Shown here piece after piece: positions 1-7,901 of a stretch of 24,068 nt of DNA. A program made the position numbers and the translations under genes. Within the stretch, counting starts at the first letter, position 1, and each line of letters starts with the position of its first letter. Under the pieces are notes generated by a model. It had not been told where the DNA came from. It did not search any database and worked only from the letters and a program-made list of their open reading frames with translations. This DNA comes from DATAFF01 sp044870245 (GTDB lineage: Bacteria > Pseudomonadota > Alphaproteobacteria > Rhizobiales > Aestuariivirgaceae), in the NCBI GenBank assembly GCA_044870245.1, contig JBIOYR010000028.1:1-24068 (forward strand). Direction: 5' to 3'.

Positions 1-704
1 ACGCGGTGGCCTGGGGCTATGCCCGCGGCGCCGACGGCAACGGTGTGGACATCATTCAGAATTGCGAGGTCACCGGCATCCGCATCGAAAATGGCCGCGC
101 CGTCGGCGTCGAGACCACGCGAGGCTACATCGGCTGCCGCAAGCTGGCGCTCGCCGGCGCCGGCAACTCGTGCGAGCTTGCCCGCATGGCCGGGCTCAAG
201 CTGCCGATCGAGAGCCACGTCCTCCAGGCCTTCGTCTCGGAAGGCCTCAAGCCCTATCTCGATATGGTGGTGACATTCGGCATGGGCCATTTCTATATGT
301 CGCAGTCCGACAAGGGCGGCCTCGTCTTCGGCGGCGACCTCGACGGCTACAACTCCTATGCCCGCCGCGGCAACATGCCAACCGTCGAGCATGTCATCGA
401 AGGTGGTATCGCCCTCATCCCCGGCCTGTCGCGCATCCGGGTTCTCAGATCCTGGGGCGGCATCATGGACATGTCGATGGACGGCTCGCCGATCATCGAT
501 GCGACCCCGGTCGATGGGCTGTATCTCAATTGCGGCTGGTGCTATGGCGGCTTCAAGGCCACCCCGGCATCCGGCTGGTGCTTCGCCCATCTGATCGCCA
601 CCGGCCAGACCCACAAGCTTGCCGCCCCCTACCGGCTCGACCGTTTCCGCACCGGCCACACCATCGACGAGCGCGGCGCCGGCGCTCAGCCCAACCTGCA
701 CTGA
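1..704 (+). CDS. soxB: Sarcosine oxidase beta subunit (5' truncated by window edge)
   Basis: This is the C-terminal part, about 230 residues, of a SoxB-type flavoprotein of the DAO/glycine oxidase fold. The frame is open back to the first base, so the real start and the N-terminal FAD-binding Rossmann motif lie outside the window. Visible family marks are the GGLVFGGDLDGYNSYARRGN segment, the WGGIMDMSMDGSPIID segment, and GWCYGGFKATPASG near the end, which matches the conserved C-terminal flavin-contact region of heterotetrameric sarcosine oxidases. The beta subunit oxidises the N-methyl group of sarcosine and passes it to tetrahydrofolate with the alpha subunit. soxD follows after 10 bases. 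The same family includes N-methylglutamate dehydrogenase subunits, so the substrate is not fixed by sequence alone. Confidence 0.93.
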   Translation, partial: AVAWGYARGADGNGVDIIQNCEVTGIRIENGRAVGVETTRGYIGCRKLALAGAGNSCELARMAGLKLPIESHVLQAFVSEGLKPYLDMVVTFGMGHFYMSQSDKGGLVFGGDLDGYNSYARRGNMPTVEHVIEGGIALIPGLSRIRVLRSWGGIMDMSMDGSPIIDATPVDGLYLNCGWCYGGFKATPASGWCFAHLIATGQTHKLAAPYRLDRFRTGHTIDERGAGAQPNLH

Positions 705-714
705 GGATTTGAGA

Positions 715-981
715 ATGCTGATCGACTGTCCCTATTGCGGCGAGCGGCTGTCGGAGGAGTTCACCATTCTCGGCGATGCCACCAAGCAGCGCCCCGCGGG
801 CAGCGCGGCCACCGACATGGAAGCCTGGTACGACTATGTCTTCATCCGCGACAATCCCAAGGGCCGCCACCGCGAATATTGGCAGCACACCGGCGGCTGC
901 CGCGCCTGGCTGGTGGTCGAGCGCGACACCCTGACCCATCAGGTCTACGCGGTTGCTCCCGCGCGGGACTTGAGCGCATGA
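715..981 (+). CDS. soxD: Sarcosine oxidase delta subunit
   Basis: A small protein of 88 residues, the normal size for SoxD. It carries the zinc-site pattern of the family: Cys5 and Cys8 in CPYCG, then His58 and Cys62 in HTGGC. The middle part with DYVFIRDNPKGRHREYW and the following HTGGCRAW are typical of the family. The delta subunit is a structural zinc protein that binds the alpha subunit. The ATG at 715 was chosen because GAGGA (703-707) lies seven bases upstream and because the longer open frame back to 619 only runs inside soxB. Its stop codon overlaps the soxA start (ATGA), which indicates translational coupling in a soxBDAG operon. Confidence 0.95.
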   Translation: MLIDCPYCGERLSEEFTILGDATKQRPAGSAATDMEAWYDYVFIRDNPKGRHREYWQHTGGCRAWLVVERDTLTHQVYAVAPARDLSA

Positions 982-3935
982 CCAGCCGTCGCCTTGCCCA
1001 GGGCGGGCTGATCGACCGCTCGCGCCCGATCCGCTTCACCTTCGATCACCGGAGCTTTGCCGGCCTCGCCGGCGACACGCTGGCCTCGGCGCTGCTCGCC
1101 AATGGCCGCATGCTGATGGCGCGAAGCTTCAAATATCACCGGCCGCGCGGCGTGGTGACCGCCAGCGCTTCCGAGCCCAATGCGCTGATGGAGATCGGCG
1201 AGCGGGGCCGCCGCGACGCCAACAGCCGCGCCACCATGGTCGAGCTCTATGACGGGCTGTTCGCGCTCAGCCAGAATCGCTGGCCCTCGCTCGCTTTCGA
1301 CCTCGGCGCCGTCAACGGGCTCGCCGCATCGATCTTCGTCGCCGGCTTCTACTATAAGACCTTCATGTGGCCGAAGAGTTTCTGGGAGAAGGTCTATGAG
1401 CCGCTGATCCGCCGCGCCGCCGGTCTCGGCCGCGCCAGCCACGAGCCCGATCCCGACGCTTACGAGAAGGCCTATGCCCATTGCGACGTGCTGGTGATCG
1501 GCTCCGGTCCCGCCGGCTTGATGGCTGCCCTTGCCGCCGGCCGCGCCGGGGCCCGGGTCATCCTCGCCGACGAGGGATCGCGCCTCGGCGGCACGCTCCT
1601 TGCCGAGCGCGAGGAGATTGCCGGCGACAGCGGTTGGACCTTTCTCGCAGCGACCCTCGCCGAGCTCGAGACCCTGCCCAATGTCATGCTGATGCCCCGC
1701 ACCACCGTCTTCGGCTGGTTCGACGGCAATGTCTTCGGCGCCCTCGAGCGGGTCAACAAGCACATCGCCGTGCCGCCGGCCTATGAGCCGGTCGAACGCT
1801 ATTGGCGGATCATCGCCAAGCAGGCGGTTATGGCAACCGGCGCCGAGGAGCGCCCTCTCGTCTTCGGCGGCAACGACAAGCCGGGCGTGATGCAGGCATC
1901 CGCCATCCGCGCCTATGTCAACCGCTATGCCGTGACCCCCGGCGCCCGCGCCGTCGTCTTCACCAACAACAGCTCGGGCTACCGCACCGCCCGCGACGTG
2001 CTGGCCGCCGGCATCGACGTCGCCGCCATCATCGACGCCCGCGACGGCGAGACAGCGACCCATGCGGCAGGCGTGCCACTCATTGCCAACGCCGTCCTCA
2101 CCAGGATCGTCGGCCGCGAGCGGATCACCGGCGTCCACGTGTTGAAGGGCGGCGCCACCACCGCCGACCGAATCGAGGCTGATTTCGTCGCCATGTCGGG
2201 CGGCTGGAGCCCGGTGATCCACTTGTCCTGCCACAAGGGCGAGAAGCCGGTGTGGGACGCCGAGCGCGCCTGCTTCCTGCCGCCGTCCTCGACGCCGGGG
2301 CTGATCCCGGTCGGGTCGGCTGCCGGCGCCCTGACCCTGTCGCAATGCTTGAAGGACGGCAGCGCCGCCGGCGCCCGCGCCGCGGAGCTGGCAGGGCTGA
2401 AGGCGAGTTCCATCGCGGTTCCGGAAGCCCGCGATGACGAGCCCTATTCCATCCGCCCGCTGTGGCACGTCAGGCAATCGACCGCCAAGGCCTTTGTCGA
2501 TTTCCAGAACGACGTCACCCTCAAGGACATCCCGCTCGCCGCGCGCGAAGGCTTCAACTCCATCGAGCTGGTCAAGCGCTTCACCACCAGCGGCATGGGC
2601 ACCGATCAGGGCAAGCTCTCCAACATCAACGCCAGCGGCATCCTCGCCGAGGCGACCGGCCGGACCGTCCCCGAGATCGGCACCACCACCTTCCGGCCGT
2701 TCTACACGCCGGTGTCCTTCGGCGCCCTCACCGGCGCCTTTCGCGCGACCCACTATCAGCCGGTGCGCAAGACGCCGCTCCATGGATGGTGCGAGGAGAT
2801 GAGCGCGGTGTTCATGGAGGCCGGCCTCTGGCTGCGCTCGGCCTGGTTTCCGAAGCCGGGCGAGGACTGGCGCGCCGCCGCCACCCGCGAGGTCATGGCC
2901 GTCCGCCAGTCGGTCGGCATCTGCGATGTCTCGACGCTGGGCAAGATCGACCTCCAGGGGCCGGATGCGGCCGCACTGCTGAACCGGCTCTACTGCAACG
3001 GCTTCTCGACGCTTCAACCGGGCAAGGCGCGCTATGGCCTGATGCTGCGCGAGGATGGCTTCCTGTTCGACGATGGCACCGTCAGCCATCTCGCACCCGG
3101 CCATTACTTCATCACCACCACCACCGCCAATGCTGCCCGCGTCATGTCGCATATCGAGTTCTGCCATCAGGCGCTGTGGCCCGAGCTCGACGTGCAATAT
3201 GTCTCGGTGAGCGACCAATGGGCCCAGATCGCGGTGGCCGGCCCCAATGCCCGCCGCTTGCTCGAGCGGGTGATCGCCGAGGACCTCTCCGACGCCGCCT
3301 TCCCCTATCTCGGCGCCCAGGCCGTCACGGTGGCCGGTGGGATTCCCGGACGATTGTTCCGCATCTCCTTCTCCGGCGAGCTCGCCTATGAGCTGTCGGT
3401 GCCCGCCGACCATGGCAACCGGGTGGCGCACCTGCTGATGAGCGAAGGCTCAGGCTTTGGCATCGTCCCCTATGGCGTCGAGGCGCTGTCGATCATGCGC
3501 ATCGAGAAGGGCCATGTCGCCGGCGGCGAGCTCAATGGCACCACCACGCCCGAGGATCTGGGCCTCGGCCGCATGGTGTCGCGCAGCAAGGATTTCATCG
3601 GCCGCATGATGGGCGAGCGCGAGGCGCTGAAGGCCGGCAACCGCGATGTGCTGGTGGGGGTGAAGCCGGTCGAGCCCGATCAGCAGCTGCGTGCCGGTGC
3701 CCATCTCCTGACCCGCGGCGCCGTGGAGTCGCTCGACAATGATCAGGGCTATGTCACCTCGGTCGCCTGGTCGCCGATGCTCCGGCAATGGATCGGCCTG
3801 GCGCTCCTGAAGCGCGGCCGCGAGCGCCATGGCGAGATCGTCCAGGTCTATGACGATCTGCGCAATTCCCGAATGCTGGTCGAGGTGACCCACCCCTGCT
3901 TCTATGATCGGGAGAACCTGAAGCTCCATGGCTGA
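978..3935 (+). CDS. soxA: Sarcosine oxidase alpha subunit
   Basis: 985 residues, the usual length for SoxA. An N-terminal 2Fe-2S-ferredoxin-like fold without cluster cysteines (about residues 1-100, including the RSFKYHRPRG motif) is followed by an FAD/NAD Rossmann domain with DVLVIGSGPAG at about residues 170-180. A C-terminal aminomethyltransferase (GcvT-like) folate domain starts near residue 600 and includes the GICDVSTLGKIDLQGPDA segment. In this family the subunit binds NAD and tetrahydrofolate and captures the sarcosine methyl group as 5,10-methylene-tetrahydrofolate. The ATG at 978 overlaps the soxD stop by four bases; the open frame extends upstream to 735, but that part only shadows soxD. 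The gene overlaps soxG by eight bases. Confidence 0.95.
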   Translation: MTSRRLAQGGLIDRSRPIRFTFDHRSFAGLAGDTLASALLANGRMLMARSFKYHRPRGVVTASASEPNALMEIGERGRRDANSRATMVELYDGLFALSQNRWPSLAFDLGAVNGLAASIFVAGFYYKTFMWPKSFWEKVYEPLIRRAAGLGRASHEPDPDAYEKAYAHCDVLVIGSGPAGLMAALAAGRAGARVILADEGSRLGGTLLAEREEIAGDSGWTFLAATLAELETLPNVMLMPRTTVFGWFDGNVFGALERVNKHIAVPPAYEPVERYWRIIAKQAVMATGAEERPLVFGGNDKPGVMQASAIRAYVNRYAVTPGARAVVFTNNSSGYRTARDVLAAGIDVAAIIDARDGETATHAAGVPLIANAVLTRIVGRERITGVHVLKGGATTADRIEADFVAMSGGWSPVIHLSCHKGEKPVWDAERACFLPPSSTPGLIPVGSAAGALTLSQCLKDGSAAGARAAELAGLKASSIAVPEARDDEPYSIRPLWHVRQSTAKAFVDFQNDVTLKDIPLAAREGFNSIELVKRFTTSGMGTDQGKLSNINASGILAEATGRTVPEIGTTTFRPFYTPVSFGALTGAFRATHYQPVRKTPLHGWCEEMSAVFMEAGLWLRSAWFPKPGEDWRAAATREVMAVRQSVGICDVSTLGKIDLQGPDAAALLNRLYCNGFSTLQPGKARYGLMLREDGFLFDDGTVSHLAPGHYFITTTTANAARVMSHIEFCHQALWPELDVQYVSVSDQWAQIAVAGPNARRLLERVIAEDLSDAAFPYLGAQAVTVAGGIPGRLFRISFSGELAYELSVPADHGNRVAHLLMSEGSGFGIVPYGVEALSIMRIEKGHVAGGELNGTTTPEDLGLGRMVSRSKDFIGRMMGEREALKAGNRDVLVGVKPVEPDQQLRAGAHLLTRGAVESLDNDQGYVTSVAWSPMLRQWIGLALLKRGRERHGEIVQVYDDLRNSRMLVEVTHPCFYDRENLKLHG

Positions 3936-4548
3936 GATGGCATCTGAGACGCCACGCCCGTCACCGCTCGGGGCGATCCTCGTTCCCGGCCGCCACGGCG
4001 CCAAGGGGTCGGACGGGCCCGGCGTCACGCTCGGGCTGCACCATCCTTTGTCGATCGTCACGGTCATGGCGCGCCGGGGCAGAATGGAGGCGCTGGCTGC
4101 TGCCATGCGCTCGAGCTTCGGGTCGGCGCTTCCTGGTCCTGGCCAATCGGCGACCGAAAAGGATATCGCGCTGCGCTGGGCCGGGCCCGACCAATGGCTG
4201 GCCGTCGCCGAGGGCGGACGCGACGGCGATCTCCATCAGCGTCTGACCGCGGCGCTCGCCGACACCGCGTCGCTGGTCGATCAGAGCCATGGGCGGCTGG
4301 CCATCGTCATTGCCGGTCCGCGGGCCCGCGCCGTTCTCGCCAAGGGAACCGCGGTCGACCTCCATCCGAGCCGCTTCCGCCCCGGCCAGGTGGCGATGAC
4401 CCCGATGGCCCATGTCGGCGTCCACCTCACGCAGACGGCGCCGGACGCGTTCGAGCTTCTGGTTTTCCGCAGCTTCGCCGAGAGCCTCTTCGAGTTCCTC
4501 ACCGCCATGGCGGCGGAGTATGGCTATGAGGTAGTGAGTAGGCAGTAG
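3928..4548 (+). CDS. soxG: Sarcosine oxidase gamma subunit
   Basis: 206 residues, the size of SoxG, with the family's GcvT-like half-domain. Recognisable parts are LRWAGPDQWLAV (about residue 85), LVDQSHGRLAIVIAGPRARAVLAKG, a DLHPSRFRPGQ stretch and the closing FRSFAESLFEFL. The gamma subunit completes the alpha-beta-gamma-delta oxidase and contacts beta. The start ATG lies inside the last codons of soxA (eight-base overlap), so it is probably translated by coupling. The last five residues (VVSRQ) and the stop codon are encoded by the left arm of a hairpin formed from GGCAGT repeats, so this tail is probably not ancestral. It is the last gene of the operon; the next gene converges on it. Confidence 0.93.
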   Translation: MAEMASETPRPSPLGAILVPGRHGAKGSDGPGVTLGLHHPLSIVTVMARRGRMEALAAAMRSSFGSALPGPGQSATEKDIALRWAGPDQWLAVAEGGRDGDLHQRLTAALADTASLVDQSHGRLAIVIAGPRARAVLAKGTAVDLHPSRFRPGQVAMTPMAHVGVHLTQTAPDAFELLVFRSFAESLFEFLTAMAAEYGYEVVSRQ

Positions 4549-4580
4549 GCAGTGAGCGTACTGCCGACTGCCTCACCTAC
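4531..4580. terminator. Imperfect hairpin between convergent soxG and Fe-ADH genes
   Basis: GGCAGT at 4541-4546 and again at 4548-4553 pairs with ACTGCC at 4567-4572 and 4560-4565, with one mismatch between the two blocks and a six-base loop. GTGA (4534-4537) with TCAC (4573-4576) and GTA with TAC extend the stem. The stop codon of soxG (4546-4548) is in the left arm and the stop of the opposite gene (4577-4579) is in the right arm. There is no T-run on either side, so a classical intrinsic terminator is not shown. It could act as a bidirectional 3' end structure or be a small repeat element. Confidence 0.5.
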
Positions 4581-5731
4581 AACTCCCCCCGGATGCACCG
4601 CCTGAGCAGCGCCTGGTACTGCTTCTCGCTGAAGGCGATCGGATTGCCGCCATGGCTCGGGTCCTTCACCGCCATGGCCGCGACCTCGGCGGCCCGCTTG
4701 CTGTCGATGCCGATCTCGCCGAGGCTGTGCGGAATGCCGATGGCGCGCCTGAGCTTGACGATCCAGTTGACGAAGCCGTCGAACCGGCCGCGAATGCCGA
4801 GATAGGCGGCGGCGCGCTCGATCGCCGGCTCGATCTTCTTGCGGTTCGCCACCACCACATAGGGCATGATGATGCCGTTGAGCAGCCCGTGATGCGCATC
4901 ATAGAGCCCGCCCAGCGGATGCGACAGCGCATGGATCGCGCCGAGCCCGCCCTGAAAGGCGGTGGCGCCCATCGCCGAGGCCGCCAGCATCGCGCCGCGG
5001 GCTTCGAGATTGCCCGGCGCATGCACCGCTTCTGGCAGGTTCTCCTTGACGAGCCGCATGCCTTCGAGCGCCACGCCCTTGGCGAGCGGATGCCAGAACG
5101 GCGCGCAATAGGCCTCGAGATTGTGGGCCAGCGCATCCATGCCGGTCGCAGCGGTGAGCTTCGCCGGCAGCCCCACCGTCAGCGCCGGATCGAGCACGGC
5201 GAATCGCGGCATCATGGCGGGGTGGAAGATCACCTTCTTCTCATGGGTCTCCGGCTGCGTGATCACCCCGGCGCGGCCAACCTCCGAGCCGGTGCCCGCC
5301 GTCGTCGGCACCGCGATGACCGGCGCGATCGCCTTGGCATTGGCGCGCGTCCACCAGTCGCCGACATCCTCGAAATCGAACATCGGCCGCGACTGGCCCT
5401 GCATGAACGCCACCACCTTGCCGACATCGAGCGCCGAGCCGCCGCCAAAGGCGATGACCCCGTCATGGCGGCCTGAGCGATAGGCCTTGACGCCGGCCTC
5501 GACGTTGTCCGCCACCGGGTTGGAGCGGACATCGGAGAACACCTTCACCTTGAGCCCGGCCTGATCGAGATCGGCGGCGACCTCCTTGGTCATCGCCATC
5601 GCGGCAAGCGCCGGATCGGTGACCAGGAGCGGCGCGGCGATGCCGGCCTCGCGGCAGAGCGTCGGCAGATCCTTCACCCGGCCGGCACCGAAGCGGATGC
5701 TGGTCGGGAAGTTGAAATTGGCGGCGACCAT
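4577..5731 (-). CDS. Iron-containing (group III) alcohol dehydrogenase
   Basis: 384 residues, full length for the Fe-ADH family (FucO/AdhB type). The NAD-binding GGGS lies at residues 97-100 and PTTAGTGSE at 142-150. The metal ligands align as Asp199 and His203 (GMDALAH), His267 (AIHALSHP) and His281 (DAHHGLLN), so the site looks intact. These enzymes reversibly oxidise primary or secondary alcohols with NAD(P). The ATG at 5731 begins 12 bases after the stop of the ligase gene, so it appears to be the last gene of the choX operon. In that context I infer an amino-alcohol derivative, for example a gamma-glutamylated ethanolamine, as a possible substrate. Other Fe-ADH members act on lactaldehyde, 4-hydroxybutyrate or maleylacetate, so the substrate is open. 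Confidence 0.9.
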   Translation of the reverse strand: MVAANFNFPTSIRFGAGRVKDLPTLCREAGIAAPLLVTDPALAAMAMTKEVAADLDQAGLKVKVFSDVRSNPVADNVEAGVKAYRSGRHDGVIAFGGGSALDVGKVVAFMQGQSRPMFDFEDVGDWWTRANAKAIAPVIAVPTTAGTGSEVGRAGVITQPETHEKKVIFHPAMMPRFAVLDPALTVGLPAKLTAATGMDALAHNLEAYCAPFWHPLAKGVALEGMRLVKENLPEAVHAPGNLEARGAMLAASAMGATAFQGGLGAIHALSHPLGGLYDAHHGLLNGIIMPYVVVANRKKIEPAIERAAAYLGIRGRFDGFVNWIVKLRRAIGIPHSLGEIGIDSKRAAEVAAMAVKDPSHGGNPIAFSEKQYQALLRRCIRGEL

Positions 5732-5743
5732 GCGAGGAGTCCC

Positions 5744-7111
5744 TCAATATTGCTCGAAGCCGCGCTTCAGCTCCCAGTCGGTGATGCGCCGGTCATATTC
5801 GAGCTGCTCCCAATAGGCGGTGTGCACATAATGATCGATCACCCGGTCGCCGAACGCCTTTCTGAGGAACGCCGACTCATCGAGCAGCCGCATCGCCTCG
5901 CGCAGCGTCTTCGGAATCTCCCTGAGCTCCCTCCCGACATAGGCATCGCCCTCGAAATGCGCCTCGAGCTCCATCTTCTGCTCGATGCCGTCGAGCCCTG
6001 CTGCGAGCAGCGCCGCGAAGGCGAGGTGCGGAGTGAGATCGGCGCCGCCCATCCGGCACTCGATGCGCACCGACTTGCTCCCCGCCCCACACAGCCTGAA
6101 TCCGGCAGTGCGGTTGTCGAAGCTCCACACCGCCCGGGTCGGCGCGAAGGTCGCCGCCTGGAAACGTTTGTAGGAGTTGATGTAGGGTGCCAGGAAATAG
6201 GCGATCTCGCGCGCATGGCCGAGCAGCCCCGCCATATATTGGCGCATCAGCAGCGACATGCCGTGCTCGGCGGATTGATCGGCGAACAGCGCCCGCTTAC
6301 CGTCGCTCGACCATAGCGACTGATGGATATGGGCCGAGTTGCCGGCTTGGCCGTAATCCCATTTGGCCATGAAGGTGATGGCCTTGCCATGCGCCCAGGC
6401 AATCTCCTTGCAGCCGTTTTTCAGGATCACATGGCGATCCGCCATGTCGAGCGCCGGCGCATAGCGCACATTGATCTCCTCCTGGCCGCGGCCCCATTCG
6501 CCCTTGGAATTCTCGACCGGGATGCCCGCCGCATGAAGGCCGTTGCGGATCGCCCGCATCACCCCCTCCTCCTTGGTGGTCTGGAGGATATGATAGTCCT
6601 GGATGAAGTTGCCGGCGGTCTTGAGCCCGCGATAGCCCTTGGCGCCGGCGCTGTCATAGCTCTCGTCGAACAGGAAGAACTCGAGCTCGGAGGCCATCAT
6701 TGCCTTCATGTCCATGGCCTCGAGCCGCTGCAGCTGCCGCTTCAGCATGCTGCGCGGCGCGTGGTCGAGAAGCTCATGGTCATGATCGAGCAGATCGCAA
6801 AGCACCAGTGCGGTGCCGTCGAGCCAGGGGATGCGCCTGAGCGTGTCGAGATCGGGCTTGAGCACGAAATCGCCATAGCCCTTCTGCCAGCTCGCCACCT
6901 GATAGCCCGGCACCGGCTCCATATCGATGTCGCAGGCCAGCAGATAGTCGCAGCCATGCGTCTCGTCATGGGCGCTTTCGCAGAAATAGCCGGCATGGAA
7001 CCGCTTGCCGACCAGCCGCCCCTGCATGTCCGGAAAGGCCGCGACGACGGTGTCGATCGTGCCGGCCTCGACCTCGGAGGCGAGCGCGCTCAAGCTCAAC
7101 ATTCCCTGCAT
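5744..7111 (-). CDS. Glutamine synthetase-family ligase (PuuA/FluG-like)
   Basis: 455 residues from the ATG at 7111. The fold is complete: ASELEFFLF (metal ligands Glu142 and Glu144), GEWGRGQEE (Glu205, Glu212), GNSAHIHQSL (Asn258 to His263), SFDNRTAGFR and RIECRMGGAD (Glu351, Arg353). The adenylylation loop of ordinary GlnA is shortened and lacks its tyrosine motif. That, and the divergent N-terminus, point to a ligase that joins glutamate (or a similar acid) to an amine with ATP, as PuuA and IpuC do, rather than housekeeping glutamine synthesis. The start was chosen because AGAGAGGG (7116-7123) lies four bases before the ATG; a TTG at 7129 opens the same frame but would place this site inside the gene. 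It sits between the amidohydrolase and Fe-ADH genes. The amine substrate is unknown. Confidence 0.9.
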   Translation of the reverse strand: MQGMLSLSALASEVEAGTIDTVVAAFPDMQGRLVGKRFHAGYFCESAHDETHGCDYLLACDIDMEPVPGYQVASWQKGYGDFVLKPDLDTLRRIPWLDGTALVLCDLLDHDHELLDHAPRSMLKRQLQRLEAMDMKAMMASELEFFLFDESYDSAGAKGYRGLKTAGNFIQDYHILQTTKEEGVMRAIRNGLHAAGIPVENSKGEWGRGQEEINVRYAPALDMADRHVILKNGCKEIAWAHGKAITFMAKWDYGQAGNSAHIHQSLWSSDGKRALFADQSAEHGMSLLMRQYMAGLLGHAREIAYFLAPYINSYKRFQAATFAPTRAVWSFDNRTAGFRLCGAGSKSVRIECRMGGADLTPHLAFAALLAAGLDGIEQKMELEAHFEGDAYVGRELREIPKTLREAMRLLDESAFLRKAFGDRVIDHYVHTAYWEQLEYDRRITDWELKRGFEQY

Positions 7112-7139
7112 GGTGCCCTCTCTCTTCAAGCTGGGTGGG

Positions 7140-7898
7140 TCAGGTCGGACCGGTGCTCAGCACTTGGGCCAGCCGCCCGGCCCAGGCCGACTGCCCGGCC
7201 TCCTCGGTGATGAGGTCGTTGCGGATCTCGATCATGGCGTTGAGCAGGCCCCGCCGCCCGGCATGGAGATTGAGCGTGTGGGTCACCCCGTCCTCGGGCC
7301 CATAGGGCTCGTTGCGCCTGACCTTGATGTCGCCATGGCGGCTCAGCGTCGCGATCAGATGATCGGCATAGCGGCGGTCGCGATCATGCAGGATCCCGGC
7401 ATCGAGATGGCGTGTCATCCCCTTGTAGACCGGCGTGAAGCTGTGGATCGCCACGAAGATCGGACGGTGTCCGCTTGCCTGCCGGCTGTCGAGCAGCATC
7501 GTGACCGCGGCATGGAACGGTTCGTAGATCGCCGCCGTCCGCGCTGCCCGCTCGTCGGGAGTGAGCCCTGCATTGCCGGGGATCTCGGTCGACTCGGAGA
7601 CCTCCGGCATCGCCGACGGCGCCTCGGGCGGGCGGTTGCAATCCTGGACTAGGCGCGAATAACGCTGCAGCACCAGCGGCGCATCGAGCAGGCGTGACAG
7701 CCGCCGCGCCACGCTTTCGGCGCCGATGTCATAGGCGATGTGGCGTTCGAGCTCGCTCTCGCTCAAGCCCAGCGTGCCGAGCTTCCGCGGGATCGCCCGT
7801 CCGGCATGCTCGCACACCAGGAAGATATGCGACGGTCCGTCGGCATTGACGACGATGACCGGTTCGTCCTCCCCCTCGAGCAGCGGATGCGGTGCCAT
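7140..7898 (-). CDS. N-formylglutamate amidohydrolase family protein (COG3931 type)
   Basis: 252 residues. Family marks in order are LVCEHAGRAIP (about residues 27-37), HIAYDIGAE, QRYSRLVQDCNRP, IPGNAGL, AIHSFTPVYKG (about 148-158), RRNEPYG and LHAGRRGLLNAMIEIRNDLI near the C-terminus. This set matches the predicted COG3931 branch of metal-dependent N-formylglutamate amidohydrolases rather than the HutG branch. No other histidine-degradation gene is nearby, so a HutG role is unlikely. The gene starts three bases after the choV stop and is followed 28 bases later by the glutamine synthetase-like ligase. An enzyme that cleaves an N-acyl or gamma-glutamyl amide made by the neighbouring ligase would fit, but that is inference. 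Confidence 0.88.
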   Translation of the reverse strand: MAPHPLLEGEDEPVIVVNADGPSHIFLVCEHAGRAIPRKLGTLGLSESELERHIAYDIGAESVARRLSRLLDAPLVLQRYSRLVQDCNRPPEAPSAMPEVSESTEIPGNAGLTPDERAARTAAIYEPFHAAVTMLLDSRQASGHRPIFVAIHSFTPVYKGMTRHLDAGILHDRDRRYADHLIATLSRHGDIKVRRNEPYGPEDGVTHTLNLHAGRRGLLNAMIEIRNDLITEEAGQSAWAGRLAQVLSTGPT

Positions 7899-7901
7899 GG
7901 C

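Noticed and set aside
945..3431. A long open frame of 828 codons on the minus strand opposite soxA
   Set aside because: It mirrors the GC-rich codon pattern of soxA, is rich in low-complexity Ala, Gly, Arg and Asp stretches, and shows no recognisable family motif.
7140..7898. Histidine-utilisation role (HutG) for the amidohydrolase
   Set aside because: The motif set fits the COG3931 branch, and no hut genes are present in the window.
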